A stretch of DNA of 8,132 bases, taken from contig CAXSBR010000047.1 in assembly GCA_964236495.1 (NCBI GenBank), positions 1 to 8,132 of the forward strand, written 5' to 3'. Below are positions 1 through 6,376 of the stretch, piece after piece. The DNA comes from CAXSBR01 sp964236495 (GTDB lineage: Bacteria > Actinomycetota > Actinomycetes > Mycobacteriales > Jatrophihabitantaceae). The position numbers and the translations under genes are program-made. Numbering within the stretch: the first letter of the stretch is position 1; each line of letters begins with the position of its first letter. The notes under the pieces are model-generated. The model saw only the letters and a list, made by a program, of their open reading frames with translations, did no database searches and was not told the origin of the DNA.

Positions 1-7
1 TCGGTTT

Positions 8-40
8 CCTCTCTGTCGCCAGCCGCTTGACACAGAGAGG
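8..40. repeat. 9-bp inverted repeat (hairpin)
   Basis: CCTCTCTGT at 8-16 is perfectly complementary to ACAGAGAGG at 32-40, with a 15-base loop. There is no T-run on either side. It could be the end of a terminator for a gene left of the window, an operator, or chance; sequence to the left would be needed to decide. Confidence 0.4.
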
Positions 41-325
41 TGCCGTTAACGAGATTGACCCATTTCTCTATCGGACGTGATGATTGCGCGGTGGACGCGC
101 ATTCGATGATTTCCGGGTGGGTGACTGGGTCACCGGCTGGGGCCGGCTAGCTGGTCGTCAGACCCACCTGTGCCGGGCGATGAGGCCAGCCCGTCACGAT
201 CGATGCGGACGTACATCCCGTACCTACGTCCTGCGCAGGTGTGCTGGCCCACGTCAACGCCCGCTCGGCGCGACGGCGCTGAGCTCCCATTCATCGCTGG
301 GGACGGGCGCGCGGACCTGGGGAGG

Positions 326-352
326 GCGGCGAGACGGGCCGCGTCTCGCCGC
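326..352 (-). terminator. Strong hairpin downstream of the SDR operon, probable terminator
   Basis: GCGGCGAGACG at 326-336 pairs perfectly over 11 bp with CGTCTCGCCGC at 342-352, leaving a five-base loop (337-341). It begins 13 bases after the stop codon of the minus-strand SDR gene ending at 366, where a terminator for the operon is expected. No U-tract follows on the minus strand. Many high-GC actinobacterial terminators lack one, so this is a reasonable but unproven intrinsic terminator; it could instead protect the mRNA 3' end. Confidence 0.5.
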
Positions 353-365
353 TCCGACCGGTACG

Positions 366-1118
366 TCAGCCTTGGTGGCCGCCGTTGATGGTGGCGAGGA
401 CTTTGTCGTAGTCCCCGCGTCGTTCGGCGAAGCGCTGGAAGTTGACCTTGTCGACGAGGACTTCGTGCACGTCGGGGGTGTTCTCGAGGATCCCGAACGC
501 GGCATCGATGAAGTCATCCAGCGGCATTGCGCGGGGGTTGTCGACGTTGTTCATCAGGGAGGTCTGCACGGCCGGCGGGACGAGTTCGATGACGTGGACT
601 GAGGTGTCGGCCAGTTGCAAACGCACCGACTCTGACAGCGAGTGGATCGCCGCTTTCGTGGCGCAGTAGGTCGCCGTCAGCGACAGCGGCACGAACGCCA
701 GACCGGATGAGACGGTGATGATCGCGGCGTTCGGTTGCGACTGCAGCTGTTCGGTGAATGCCGCGATCAGCCTTACGGGTCCGAGGAAGTTGGTGGCGAC
801 GGTCTGCTCAGCGATGTCGAGGAACCGGTCCGCGGCGTGCCAGTCCTCGGGTTTCTGGATACCGGCCATGGCCAGGACCACGTTCAGGTCGGGGTGGGTG
901 GAGATCACGTGTTCCGCGGCCGTGATGATGCTTCGTGGATCGGCGACGTCGACCTCCACGGTGTCGAACCCGTCCTGCTCGTTGAGCTGGTTGAGCACCT
1001 CCACGCGGCGGCCCCCGATGATGACGGTGTTGCCGCGGTCTTTGAATCGTCGGGCAAGGGCCAGGCCGATGCCGCTGGTCGCGCCGGGGATGAAGACGGT
1101 ATTACCGGTGATGTTCAC
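366..1118 (-). CDS. DltE-like short-chain dehydrogenase/reductase
   Basis: A 250-residue protein of typical classical-SDR length, predicted to be a cytoplasmic NAD(P)(H)-dependent oxidoreductase. The dinucleotide-binding glycine motif is at 12-18 (GATSGIG), preceded by Pro11 where the usual motif has Thr. AMAG at 83-86 replaces the usual NNAG. Asn110, a Ser pair at 137-138, and Tyr151/Lys155 in a YCATK motif complete the expected Asn-Ser-Tyr-Lys tetrad, so catalysis looks intact. The overall pattern resembles the DltE-like group (COG3967), a name that does not imply a role in teichoic acid here. The start is a GTG, chosen because the protein then begins just before the first beta strand. It lies five bases after the stop of the preceding SDR gene with no clear ribosome-binding site, so translation is probably coupled. 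It is the last gene of the three-SDR operon. Substrate unknown; fold and class are secure. Confidence 0.9.
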   Translation of the reverse strand: MNITGNTVFIPGATSGIGLALARRFKDRGNTVIIGGRRVEVLNQLNEQDGFDTVEVDVADPRSIITAAEHVISTHPDLNVVLAMAGIQKPEDWHAADRFLDIAEQTVATNFLGPVRLIAAFTEQLQSQPNAAIITVSSGLAFVPLSLTATYCATKAAIHSLSESVRLQLADTSVHVIELVPPAVQTSLMNNVDNPRAMPLDDFIDAAFGILENTPDVHEVLVDKVNFQRFAERRGDYDKVLATINGGHQG

Positions 1119-1123
1119 AGGGG

Positions 1124-1998
1124 TCAGCCGTTCTGTTTGGTGGTGAGGAGCTGCTGGAAGTCCATGTGGTTCATGGCTTGGGTGATGTGCGCTTCGCTCT
1201 GCTCGACGATGTCATCGACGGTAAACCGGGTGAAGTCGACGATGCTGCGAAAGGGGCGCTGTCCGAAGGGCAGGGCAAGGATGCGGGTGATCTCGTCGGC
1301 GACGGTCACCGGGTCAGGGTCGACGCCGGGAGCGAAGAGGCTGTTGGTGGTCTCCAGGTTGCGGGCGACCAGTGGGTCCAGTTCTGCGTAGCCGGCTGCG
1401 ACGGTGGTGTCGGAGGCGTGGCTGGCGTTGGGGAAGTGGGCCGTGCCGCGGGTGAACGGGCCAGGCATCACGATGACCGACTCGATCCCCAGCGGGGCAA
1501 CCTCGTACCGGGTGGCCTGAGCCATGACGTCGAATGCGGCTTTGGAGGCGACGTAGGGGCCCAGGAACGGCGGGACGTCGATGATGGAGGTGCTGCCGAC
1601 GTAAAGCAGGGTGCCGCTGCCGCGTTCGCGCATGTGCGGCAGCACCGCCCGGTTGACGCGCTGCGCGCCCAGGACGTTGATGTCGAACAGGTGGGCAATG
1701 TCGTCGATTCGACGTAGCCGACCGCGAGGTGCCCGGCGTTCTGTACGACGACGTCAAGCTGGCCCGCTTCGTCGAGGATCGTTGCGACCGCGGCGCGGGC
1801 GGAGTCTTCGGACTGTACGTCGAGGGTGACCGTGCGCAGGGCGACGCCCTCGCGGTCGGCGAGCTGACGCAGTTCCTGCCCTTGTTCGGCGTCGGTGTTG
1901 CGCATGCTCGCGTAGACGGTGTGGCCGGCGCGGGCGAGTGCCCGTGCGGTCAGCTTGCCGATGCCTGTGCCGGCGCCGGTGATAAGGACGGTGGACAC
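1124..1998 (-). pseudogene. Classical SDR oxidoreductase interrupted by a frameshift
   Basis: Two reading frames together make one SDR of about 290 residues. The first frame, from a GTG at 1998, has the cofactor motif TGAGTGIG (residues 7-14), an acidic DV at 60-61 and QNAG at 86-89, and stays SDR-like through GYVE, whose last codon is 1710-1708. From about 1708 the similarity continues in another frame (IDDIAHLFDINVLGAQRVNR, then LPHMRERG), which carries the GSTS serine motif and the YVASK catalytic Tyr/Lys and runs to the stop at 1124. The junction lacks a net one base modulo three; relatives usually have a few more residues between GYVE and the DIAHLFD-type segment, so a deletion of around ten bases is possible. 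An AAGAGG ribosome-binding site at 2006-2011, seven bases before the GTG, supports the start. The gene sits 47 bases after the upstream SDR stop. It is probably non-functional, unless the break is a sequencing error. Confidence 0.85.
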
Positions 1999-2045
1999 GG
2001 TGTTGCCTCTTGTCTGGTGGTGGGTGTGCGATTGACGGTGGTGGG

Positions 2046-2990
2046 CTAGTGCGAGTGGTGCGGCGATGCTGTCGACGTGGCGCCGAGCTTGGCGGTGAGT
2101 TCGCGATCGTGTTCGAGAGCTGTGATCAGCCCGGGGCGGGTCGGCGCCCAGCCCAGCTCGTCGACGGTGAGCTGGTGGGAGGTGGGGTTGTCCAGGCCGA
2201 TGAACGCGCTCAGGTAGCCGAAGTGCTCCTGGGCGTCCTCAGCTGCGATCGACGTGACGGGAACGTCGAGGCGGCGGCCAATCGTCTCCGCGATCTCACG
2301 AAGCGCGATGCCGTCCTCGGCGACGGCGTGCAGCCGTGCTCCCGCGGGCGCGGATTCCAGGGCGAGGCGGTAGACGCGGGCAACATCACGCGTATCTGAG
2401 GACGGCCAACGGTTGCCGCCGTCACCGACGTAGCCGGACGTTCCGGCGGCGCCGGCGATCTCGATCAGCCCCGACACGAAGCCGTAGCGGCCGTTGTAAT
2501 GCACGGCGGGCGGGAGACGGACGACGCAGGACCGCACCCCGTTCTTGCTGAGGGCGATCACGGCGTTCTCGGCATCGATGCGGGGCCCGCCGGGCAGCGT
2601 GTCTCGCTCGGTGAGTTGTCCCTCGAAGCCGGCCAGCACCATTGCGGCGGTCGCGTTCGTGCCTACGAAGGGTTTGCCCGAACCGGCCAGGGCGGCGCCC
2701 ATCGCCTGGATCGCTCGCAGATCTGTCGCTACGGCGCCCTCCAGGTCGCCCGAGCTCTGCTGCTCGTGGTTGAACGCGAGGTGAATAACGCCATCGGCCT
2801 CCCGCACAGCGGCGGTCAAGGCGTCGAGGTCGTCGAGATCGCCGGGCCGAACCTCGGCGCCCAGCGACTGCACTACCGAGGCTGCATGATCTGAGCGAGC
2901 GAGGCCGGTGACGGAATGGCCGGCAGCCAGGAGCTCGGGGATGAGCGCGGAGGCGACATGCCCGGAGGCACCGGTGAGGAAGATGCGCAT
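2046..2990 (-). CDS. Atypical (extended-type) SDR, NAD(P)-dependent epimerase/reductase-like
   Basis: A 314-residue protein with an N-terminal Rossmann fold. MRIFLTGASGHVAS gives the GxxGxxA cofactor motif at 7-13, typical of atypical/extended SDRs. Later features match the group often labelled SDR_a5: a conserved RLPP around 158-161, YVGDGGNRWP at 187-196, a DVARVYRLALE helix at 202-212, HAVAEDG at 221-227 and LGW at 279-281. The classical Tyr-xxx-Lys pair is absent; Arg137 and Glu141 occupy the equivalent stretch, as is usual for this group, so the chemistry is uncertain. The start at 2990 is preferred over an upstream in-frame codon at 3059, because AAGGAGA at 2998-3004 lies seven bases before it and the longer version would run through the operator. 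First gene of the three-SDR operon, divergent from a TetR gene and probably repressed by it. Cytoplasmic; substrate unknown. Confidence 0.9.
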   Translation of the reverse strand: MRIFLTGASGHVASALIPELLAAGHSVTGLARSDHAASVVQSLGAEVRPGDLDDLDALTAAVREADGVIHLAFNHEQQSSGDLEGAVATDLRAIQAMGAALAGSGKPFVGTNATAAMVLAGFEGQLTERDTLPGGPRIDAENAVIALSKNGVRSCVVRLPPAVHYNGRYGFVSGLIEIAGAAGTSGYVGDGGNRWPSSDTRDVARVYRLALESAPAGARLHAVAEDGIALREIAETIGRRLDVPVTSIAAEDAQEHFGYLSAFIGLDNPTSHQLTVDELGWAPTRPGLITALEHDRELTAKLGATSTASPHHSH

Positions 2991-2997
2991 TAGTAGG

Positions 2998-3004
2998 TCT
3001 CCTT
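2998..3004 (-). promoter_or_regulatory. Ribosome-binding site deciding the start of the atypical SDR
   Basis: On the minus strand this reads AAGGAGA, seven bases before the ATG at 2990. It selects that start over the in-frame codon at 3059, and shows that this operon, unlike four other genes in the window, has a leader of at least some length. Confidence 0.8.
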
Positions 3005-3038
3005 CTTCGGGGCTTCGCTGCCCGGTCTGGCAGGACGC

Positions 3039-3088
3039 GATTGCAGTTCGTGTAATCAACCTACGCTTTGATTACAGCGGCTGCAATC
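3039..3088. promoter_or_regulatory. Paired TetR-type operators between the SDR operon and tetR
   Basis: Two 19-bp imperfect palindromes share the pattern GATTRCA-N5-TGYAATC. Site A is 3039-3057 (GATTGCA, five bases, TGTAATC) and site B is 3070-3088 (GATTACA, five bases, TGCAATC). The centres, 3048 and 3079, are 31 bp apart, close to three helical turns. The variable R/Y positions are mirrored, so the whole 50-bp block is also symmetric around 3063.5, with nested perfect arms GATTGCAG/CTGCAATC and TGTAATCA/TGATTACA. The position between divergent tetR and SDR genes strongly suggests binding by the adjacent TetR protein as two dimers, controlling both directions. Protein assignment is inferred; the symmetry is directly visible. 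Confidence 0.85.
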
Positions 3089-3097
3089 ACGTACGGT
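3068..3097 (+). promoter_or_regulatory. Probable leaderless promoter of the first tetR gene
   Basis: TTGATT at 3068-3073 and TACGGT (TANNNT) at 3092-3097 are separated by 18 bases. Six bases (3098-3103) lie between the -10 and the ATG at 3104, placing the expected transcription start on the start codon. The -35 and spacer overlap operator site B, so a bound repressor would block it (autoregulation). Confidence 0.55.
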
Positions 3098-3103
3098 GGA
3101 GGT

Positions 3104-3670
3104 ATGCCCCGCTGGGAACCGAACGCCGCTGGCCGGTTGCACGACGCCGCCCTCGGTCTGTTTGCCGAGCAGGGTTTTGAGCGCACCACCGTGGCTGAGA
3201 TCGCAGGTCGTGCGGGGCTAACCGAACGCACCTTCTTCAACCACTTCCCCGACAAGCGAGACGTTCTGTTCGGCTCGACCTCTGACTCGCAGAGACACAT
3301 CGCCATCCGCGAGATCGCGGCGTGCGCCGCCGACACCGCGCCGCTCGATGCTGTCGTGCACGGTCTGCAGGCAGCCGCCGATGAGCTACTCGAACAGTTC
3401 CGCGTCCCCGCGGCGCGCCGGAGAGAGATCATCGACGCCACACCGGAATTGCAGGAGCGCGAGGAGGGTAAGCGGGCCGCGCTCACCGTCGCCATCGCCG
3501 GCGCACTGCGAGAACGGGGCTTGGACCCCGACACCGCGCTACTCACCGCACGCACCGGCGTCCTCATCGAGCAGACGGCGGAGCACCAGTGGGTGCAGCC
3601 GACTGAGCATCGGCCCCTGCGAGATCTGCTGTCAAACGCGCGGCTCTCGCTCCGCGCTGTCGTCGACTGA
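3104..3670 (+). CDS. TetR/AcrR-family transcriptional regulator
   Basis: A 188-residue one-component repressor, normal length for the family. The N-terminal DNA-binding domain spans about residues 7-55. The helix-turn-helix lies in TVAEIAGRAGLTERTFFNHF at about 29-48, followed by the usual PDKRDVLF segment. The remaining helical domain (about 60-188) is the dimerisation and ligand-binding part, which is variable and does not reveal the ligand. The start at MPRWEP matches where such proteins usually begin; an in-frame codon at 3068 would extend through operator B and is rejected. GGAGG sits only one base before the ATG, too close to serve as a normal Shine-Dalgarno, which fits leaderless translation. 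The gene is divergent from the three-SDR operon and probably represses both it and itself through the paired operators. Confidence 0.92.
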   Translation: MPRWEPNAAGRLHDAALGLFAEQGFERTTVAEIAGRAGLTERTFFNHFPDKRDVLFGSTSDSQRHIAIREIAACAADTAPLDAVVHGLQAAADELLEQFRVPAARRREIIDATPELQEREEGKRAALTVAIAGALRERGLDPDTALLTARTGVLIEQTAEHQWVQPTEHRPLRDLLSNARLSLRAVVD

Positions 3671-4179
3671 CTTCGGCCAGCTGAACGTCCTTACGAGCGG
3701 CACGGACACCGCTACGACGCTGTCGTGTAGTCGCGGCTCGGCCGTGGTGGTTCAGGTTTCGCCGCCTCTGGCCGCGGTGTACCTAACTTGTGATGGATCC
3801 AGCAGATGCTGGCGGCGAAGATGCGCGGCGGCAACCAAAACCCGGTGTCGACGCCCCAGCTCATCGCTTCGGCGCAACAGCCACGCATGGCATGCCTTTG
3901 GCATCGAGGTGCCACCTCCGCACGGGTGAGAGAAGTTACGCGCGCGGGTCTCGTCTTGATGCCCGTGAAACCGCGAGCACCTCCAACGGCGCTGCAGTCG
4001 CAGCCAGACCGGTCCCAGTCACTGCCGGACCCGATAGCTGGTTAACGTCGCGGGATGGGGCGCCTACAAGCACCCAGAATTGACAGACGCTCGCACGCAG
4101 TCCCAGGCGAGGTTGGCCGGTTCCTCCCCGCGAGCGAACGGGTCCTGCAGCAGCAGGAAACGGGTGAACTAGTTGACCG
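3671..4179. other. Gene-free stretch with probable coding remnants
   Basis: No intact gene is recognisable. A short plus-strand frame at about 3794-3871 has the near-uniform G/C third positions of real local genes (reading WIQQMLAAKMRGGNQNP and on), but its start and family are missing, so it may be a fragment of a deleted gene. CCAGCA-GA-TGCTGG at 3799-3812 is a 14-bp palindrome inside it. AGCGG (3696-3700) and CCGCT (3709-3713) make a weak hairpin after the tetR stop. I recognise no family here. Confidence 0.5.
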
Positions 4180-4520
4180 GTGCCAGCGCCCGACCTGGCC
4201 GGCCGGACCGCGATGGTTACCGGCTCCAACAGCGCCGGCGGTAGCGAGGTGTTCGTCGCGTCCAACCCGGCGCATCCAACGCCCACCTGCGCGCGTTCCC
4301 GGTGGAAGCACTGCTGCCCTCGGATGGCCGCGTCGACATGTTGGTGGACAGCGTCGGCACTCCTCGCGGCTGGCATGACCCTACTTTCCGTGGAATCAGA
4401 GCCTCCAGCATGCCCGGTACGGCTCAGGTCGCTTTCGTTGCGGCGATCACCAACGCGCTCAGCGTGGTTCCCAAACGGCCCGACCCGCGCCTTCATTGGC
4501 CCAGCAGTGACTCTGGGTAG
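4180..4520 (+). pseudogene. Decayed short-chain dehydrogenase remnant
   Basis: The frame from GTG 4180 reads PAPDLAGRTAMVTGSNSAGG, a textbook SDR N-terminus (beta-1 plus glycine loop) except that the usual GIGRAIA helix after TGSNS is gone. SEVFVAS, resembling the second beta strand, follows directly, which suggests an internal deletion. SDR-like content then shifts to another frame: FPVEALL, DGRVDMLVDSVG and TPRGWHDPTF (about 4297-4389) look like the segment around the NNAG motif. That frame runs to a stop at 4518-4520 without any Tyr-xxx-Lys site. No ribosome-binding site is evident. It is best read as a broken copy of a former SDR on the plus strand, unlike the minus-strand SDRs around it. 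Confidence 0.55.
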
Positions 4521-4582
4521 TGATCTTAATGCTGCGCCAACCGGAAACCGGCCGAGCCCAACAAGCTAGCTGAAGCTCAGCG

Positions 4583-5488
4583 TCAGGCGGTCGCGGTGTG
4601 CAAGTCTGCCGGCGCTGCGTAGTGCGGTGTGAGGCTGCGGCGCATCAACCGATCAAGGACCCGGTCGGGCAGGACGCGGGCGAGTTTCACCAGGACCGCT
4701 GCGTCGCGGCCGATGGTGTACCGGGTCCGGGGTTTTGTCGCGGTGACGGCGTCGGCAATGACCTGGGCGGCGCGGGCCGCGGGAACGCCGTCGCGGGCGA
4801 ACGTGCGGGCTTGGGTGGTGATGGCGCCGATCAGGGCGTCGTAACGCCCGTGCTGGTCCGGTGTCATCGCCGCGGCGAGGTCGTCGGCTTTCGCGACACC
4901 GCGGCCCGCCATCTCGGTGATCACAGCACCGGGCTCGATCACGACCACCTTGACTCCGAAGGCGGCGACCTCGCGGCGCAGGGCGTCGCTGACGGCTTCC
5001 AACGCGAACTTCGAGCCGGCGTAGGCGCCGTAGGTCGCCATCGCGACACGCCCGCCAACGGAACTGATGTTCACGACGGTTCCCGCGCTGTCCAGCAACG
5101 CGGGCAGCAGCGCCTGCGTCATTGCGATGTGACCGAACAAGTTGACCTCGAACTGCGTGTGCCATTCCGCCATGGGCAACGTCTCCACCGGTGCGTTGAC
5201 CGCGATACCGGCGTTGTTGACCAAACCGCGCAGCCGGCGGTGCTCAGGGTCGTCGGCGATCCGCTCGGCCACTCCGGCGATGTCGGCGGCGACGGTGATG
5301 TCGAGGATGAGCGGCTCAATGCGCTCGGCCCGCAACGCGTCGGCGTCGCTGTCGCGGCGCACACCGGCAAGGACATGGAAACCTCGGCTGGCGAGTTCGC
5401 GGGCAGTGGCCGCACCCATACCCGTCGAGGCGCCGGTCACCACGACCAGCTCGGAGGGAGAACCTGGAATCTCAGTTGACAGCGTCAT
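4583..5488 (-). CDS. Classical SDR-family NAD(P)-dependent oxidoreductase
   Basis: A 301-residue SDR, slightly longer than the 250-residue norm because of a C-terminal extension (about 230-301) of the kind seen in SDRs acting on larger or hydrophobic substrates. Visible motifs are TGASTGMG at 18-25, LDI at 62-64 (adenine pocket), NNAG at 91-94, Asn116, the ISS serines 142-143, Tyr156-xxx-Lys160 (YAGSK) and PG at 186-187; the catalytic tetrad is complete. Arg44-Arg45 after the second beta strand hints at NADP(H) preference. The ATG at 5488 is chosen because it starts a few residues before the first strand and sits exactly where a leaderless transcript would begin. It is transcribed away from a TetR gene across a 49-bp gap with a palindromic operator, so it is probably repressed by that protein. 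Substrate unknown. Confidence 0.93.
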   Translation of the reverse strand: MTLSTEIPGSPSELVVVTGASTGMGAATARELASRGFHVLAGVRRDSDADALRAERIEPLILDITVAADIAGVAERIADDPEHRRLRGLVNNAGIAVNAPVETLPMAEWHTQFEVNLFGHIAMTQALLPALLDSAGTVVNISSVGGRVAMATYGAYAGSKFALEAVSDALRREVAAFGVKVVVIEPGAVITEMAGRGVAKADDLAAAMTPDQHGRYDALIGAITTQARTFARDGVPAARAAQVIADAVTATKPRTRYTIGRDAAVLVKLARVLPDRVLDRLMRRSLTPHYAAPADLHTATA

Positions 5489-5522
5489 CGAGCTAGGTTA
5501 GCACGCCGGTTGACGTTGTCAA
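5489..5522 (-). promoter_or_regulatory. Leaderless promoter of the classical SDR
   Basis: On the minus strand, a perfect -35 TTGACA (5522-5517), a 16-base spacer and a -10 TAACCT (5500-5495) are followed by six bases and then the ATG at 5488. That predicts transcription starting at the A of the start codon. No Shine-Dalgarno sequence is present. The -35 lies inside the 15-bp palindrome. Confidence 0.7.
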
Positions 5523-5523
5523 C
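5509..5523. promoter_or_regulatory. Perfect 15-bp palindromic operator in the divergent SDR/tetR promoter
   Basis: GTTGAC-GTT-GTCAAC: six-base arms at 5509-5514 and 5518-5523 around a three-base centre. It contains the complete -35 box of the SDR promoter and ends two bases before the -10 of the tetR promoter, so one bound repressor dimer would block both. The second TetR regulator is the obvious binder; this is inferred from position. Confidence 0.75.
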
Positions 5524-5525
5524 TG

Positions 5526-5531
5526 TAGTAT
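5526..5531 (+). promoter_or_regulatory. -10 element of the second tetR gene (leaderless)
   Basis: TAGTAT fits TANNNT, with six bases (GGAGAG) between it and the GTG at 5538, again predicting transcription start at the initiation codon. I see no good -35 at standard distance. The purine-rich GGAGAG directly abuts the GTG and is too close to act as a normal ribosome-binding site. Confidence 0.6.
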
Positions 5532-5537
5532 GGAGAG

Positions 5538-6146
5538 GTGCCGACTCGTCAGGAGACAGCCTCAGGGACCCGCACCGCTCTGCTCCAGGCCGCAGGTGCG
5601 CTGCTCGACATCGGGGGCCCCGAGGCGGTGACCCTGCGCGAGGTCGGCGCCCGGGCCGGGGTCTCGCGGTCAGCGCCCTACCGGCACTTCGCCGACAAGG
5701 ACAGCCTGCTCACCGTGCTCGCTACGCAGGCGTGGAGTGACGTCGGCGATGCAATGGAACTGTCGGCAGCCGACGTCGACGCGTCGCCGCACCAGTCGCT
5801 GCGTCAGGCGCTGACCGCGCTGGTCACCACCGGACGCACCCGACCGCACCTGTACCGACTCATGTTCAGCACGCCCACCACCGACCCGACCGCGGGCGTC
5901 CGCGCCGCCGAGCACGCGCAGGACCTGTTCCTGACCATCGTGTCCAACGTCGTGGGCCCCGAACAGGCCAGGCAGTACGCAGGTCTTCTCCTGGCCAACG
6001 CCCACGGGATCACCGCGCTGGAACTCAGCGGCCACCTCACCTGGGAGAAATGGCACGCCAGCGCAGAAGAACTCGTCGAACTCCTGGTCCGACTGCTGCC
6101 CGTAACCGACAGCCATGCCAGAAAGGAGCCGGAGCCCCGTCGTTAA
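5538..6146 (+). CDS. TetR-family transcriptional regulator with WHG-type C-terminal domain
   Basis: A 202-residue regulator. Residues about 11-57 form the DNA-binding domain. The helix-turn-helix is in VTLREVGARAGVSRSAPYRHF (31-51), followed by ADKDSLL. The C-terminal ligand domain contains RPHLYRLMFSTP (about 101-112), typical of the WHG/TetR_C_33 group. The start is GTG at 5538, six bases after a -10 element; an ATG at 5530 is out of frame. It is divergent from the classical SDR and likely controls it and itself through the palindrome at 5509-5523. The last residues (SHARKEPEPRR) are charged and probably disordered. Ligand unknown. Confidence 0.93.
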   Translation: MPTRQETASGTRTALLQAAGALLDIGGPEAVTLREVGARAGVSRSAPYRHFADKDSLLTVLATQAWSDVGDAMELSAADVDASPHQSLRQALTALVTTGRTRPHLYRLMFSTPTTDPTAGVRAAEHAQDLFLTIVSNVVGPEQARQYAGLLLANAHGITALELSGHLTWEKWHASAEELVELLVRLLPVTDSHARKEPEPRR

Positions 6147-6160
6147 CTATTGACACCCTG

Positions 6161-6180
6161 CACCGATGACCCCGTCGGTG
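6161..6180 (+). terminator. Possible terminator hairpin after the second tetR
   Basis: CACCGA at 6161-6166 pairs with TCGGTG at 6175-6180 around an eight-base loop, 15 bases after the tetR stop codon. There is no T-run. The short stem and high local GC make this weak; the remaining intergenic sequence to 6376 shows nothing else I can name. Confidence 0.3.
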
Positions 6181-6376
6181 ACTGTCGGTGGTTGAGCAGC
6201 GCAAATTCGCGACGCGGTCGGACCGGGGTTGCCCGCCTGCAGACGGATGACTCCCCAAGAGGGGTCCGGTGACGGGTGGCGTGCTGGTCGCGGCAATAGG
6301 TTCGCCGTGCGAGACGGCCGCGGCGGACACCACCGCACCGTCACCCTGCTGAAGGCTGACGAAATTGGCCCAGCTT

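Larger units (their letters stand above)
1..365. other. Intergenic region without a convincing gene
   Basis: No reading frame here has both a plausible start and recognisable family content; the long plus-strand frame from 84 runs into the antisense of the SDR gene. The stretch contains a small hairpin (8-40), the hairpin at 326-352, and a short in-frame stretch at 102-125 reading FDDFRVGD, reminiscent of the N-terminus of MaoC-type hydratases but too short to annotate. It may be the remains of a gene that once extended here. Confidence 0.5.

Noticed and set aside
84..602. 172-codon plus-strand frame starting at TTG
   Set aside because: More than half is antisense to the DltE-like SDR, and the composition after the first 20 residues is not protein-like.
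735..1391. 218-codon plus-strand frame
   Set aside because: Antisense to two SDR genes and without recognisable motifs.
3057..3059. Upstream in-frame start for the atypical SDR
   Set aside because: It would translate through the operator and ribosome-binding site; the start at 2990 has a well-spaced AAGGAGA.
3098..3102. GGAGG as Shine-Dalgarno for the first tetR
   Set aside because: Only one base separates it from the ATG; the -10 geometry suggests a leaderless transcript instead.
4598..5479. 293-codon plus-strand frame
   Set aside because: Exact antisense shadow of the classical SDR, which has every catalytic motif; long antisense frames are common at this GC content.
5530..5532. ATG as start of the second tetR
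   Set aside because: Out of frame with the TetR protein and overlapping the -10 element.
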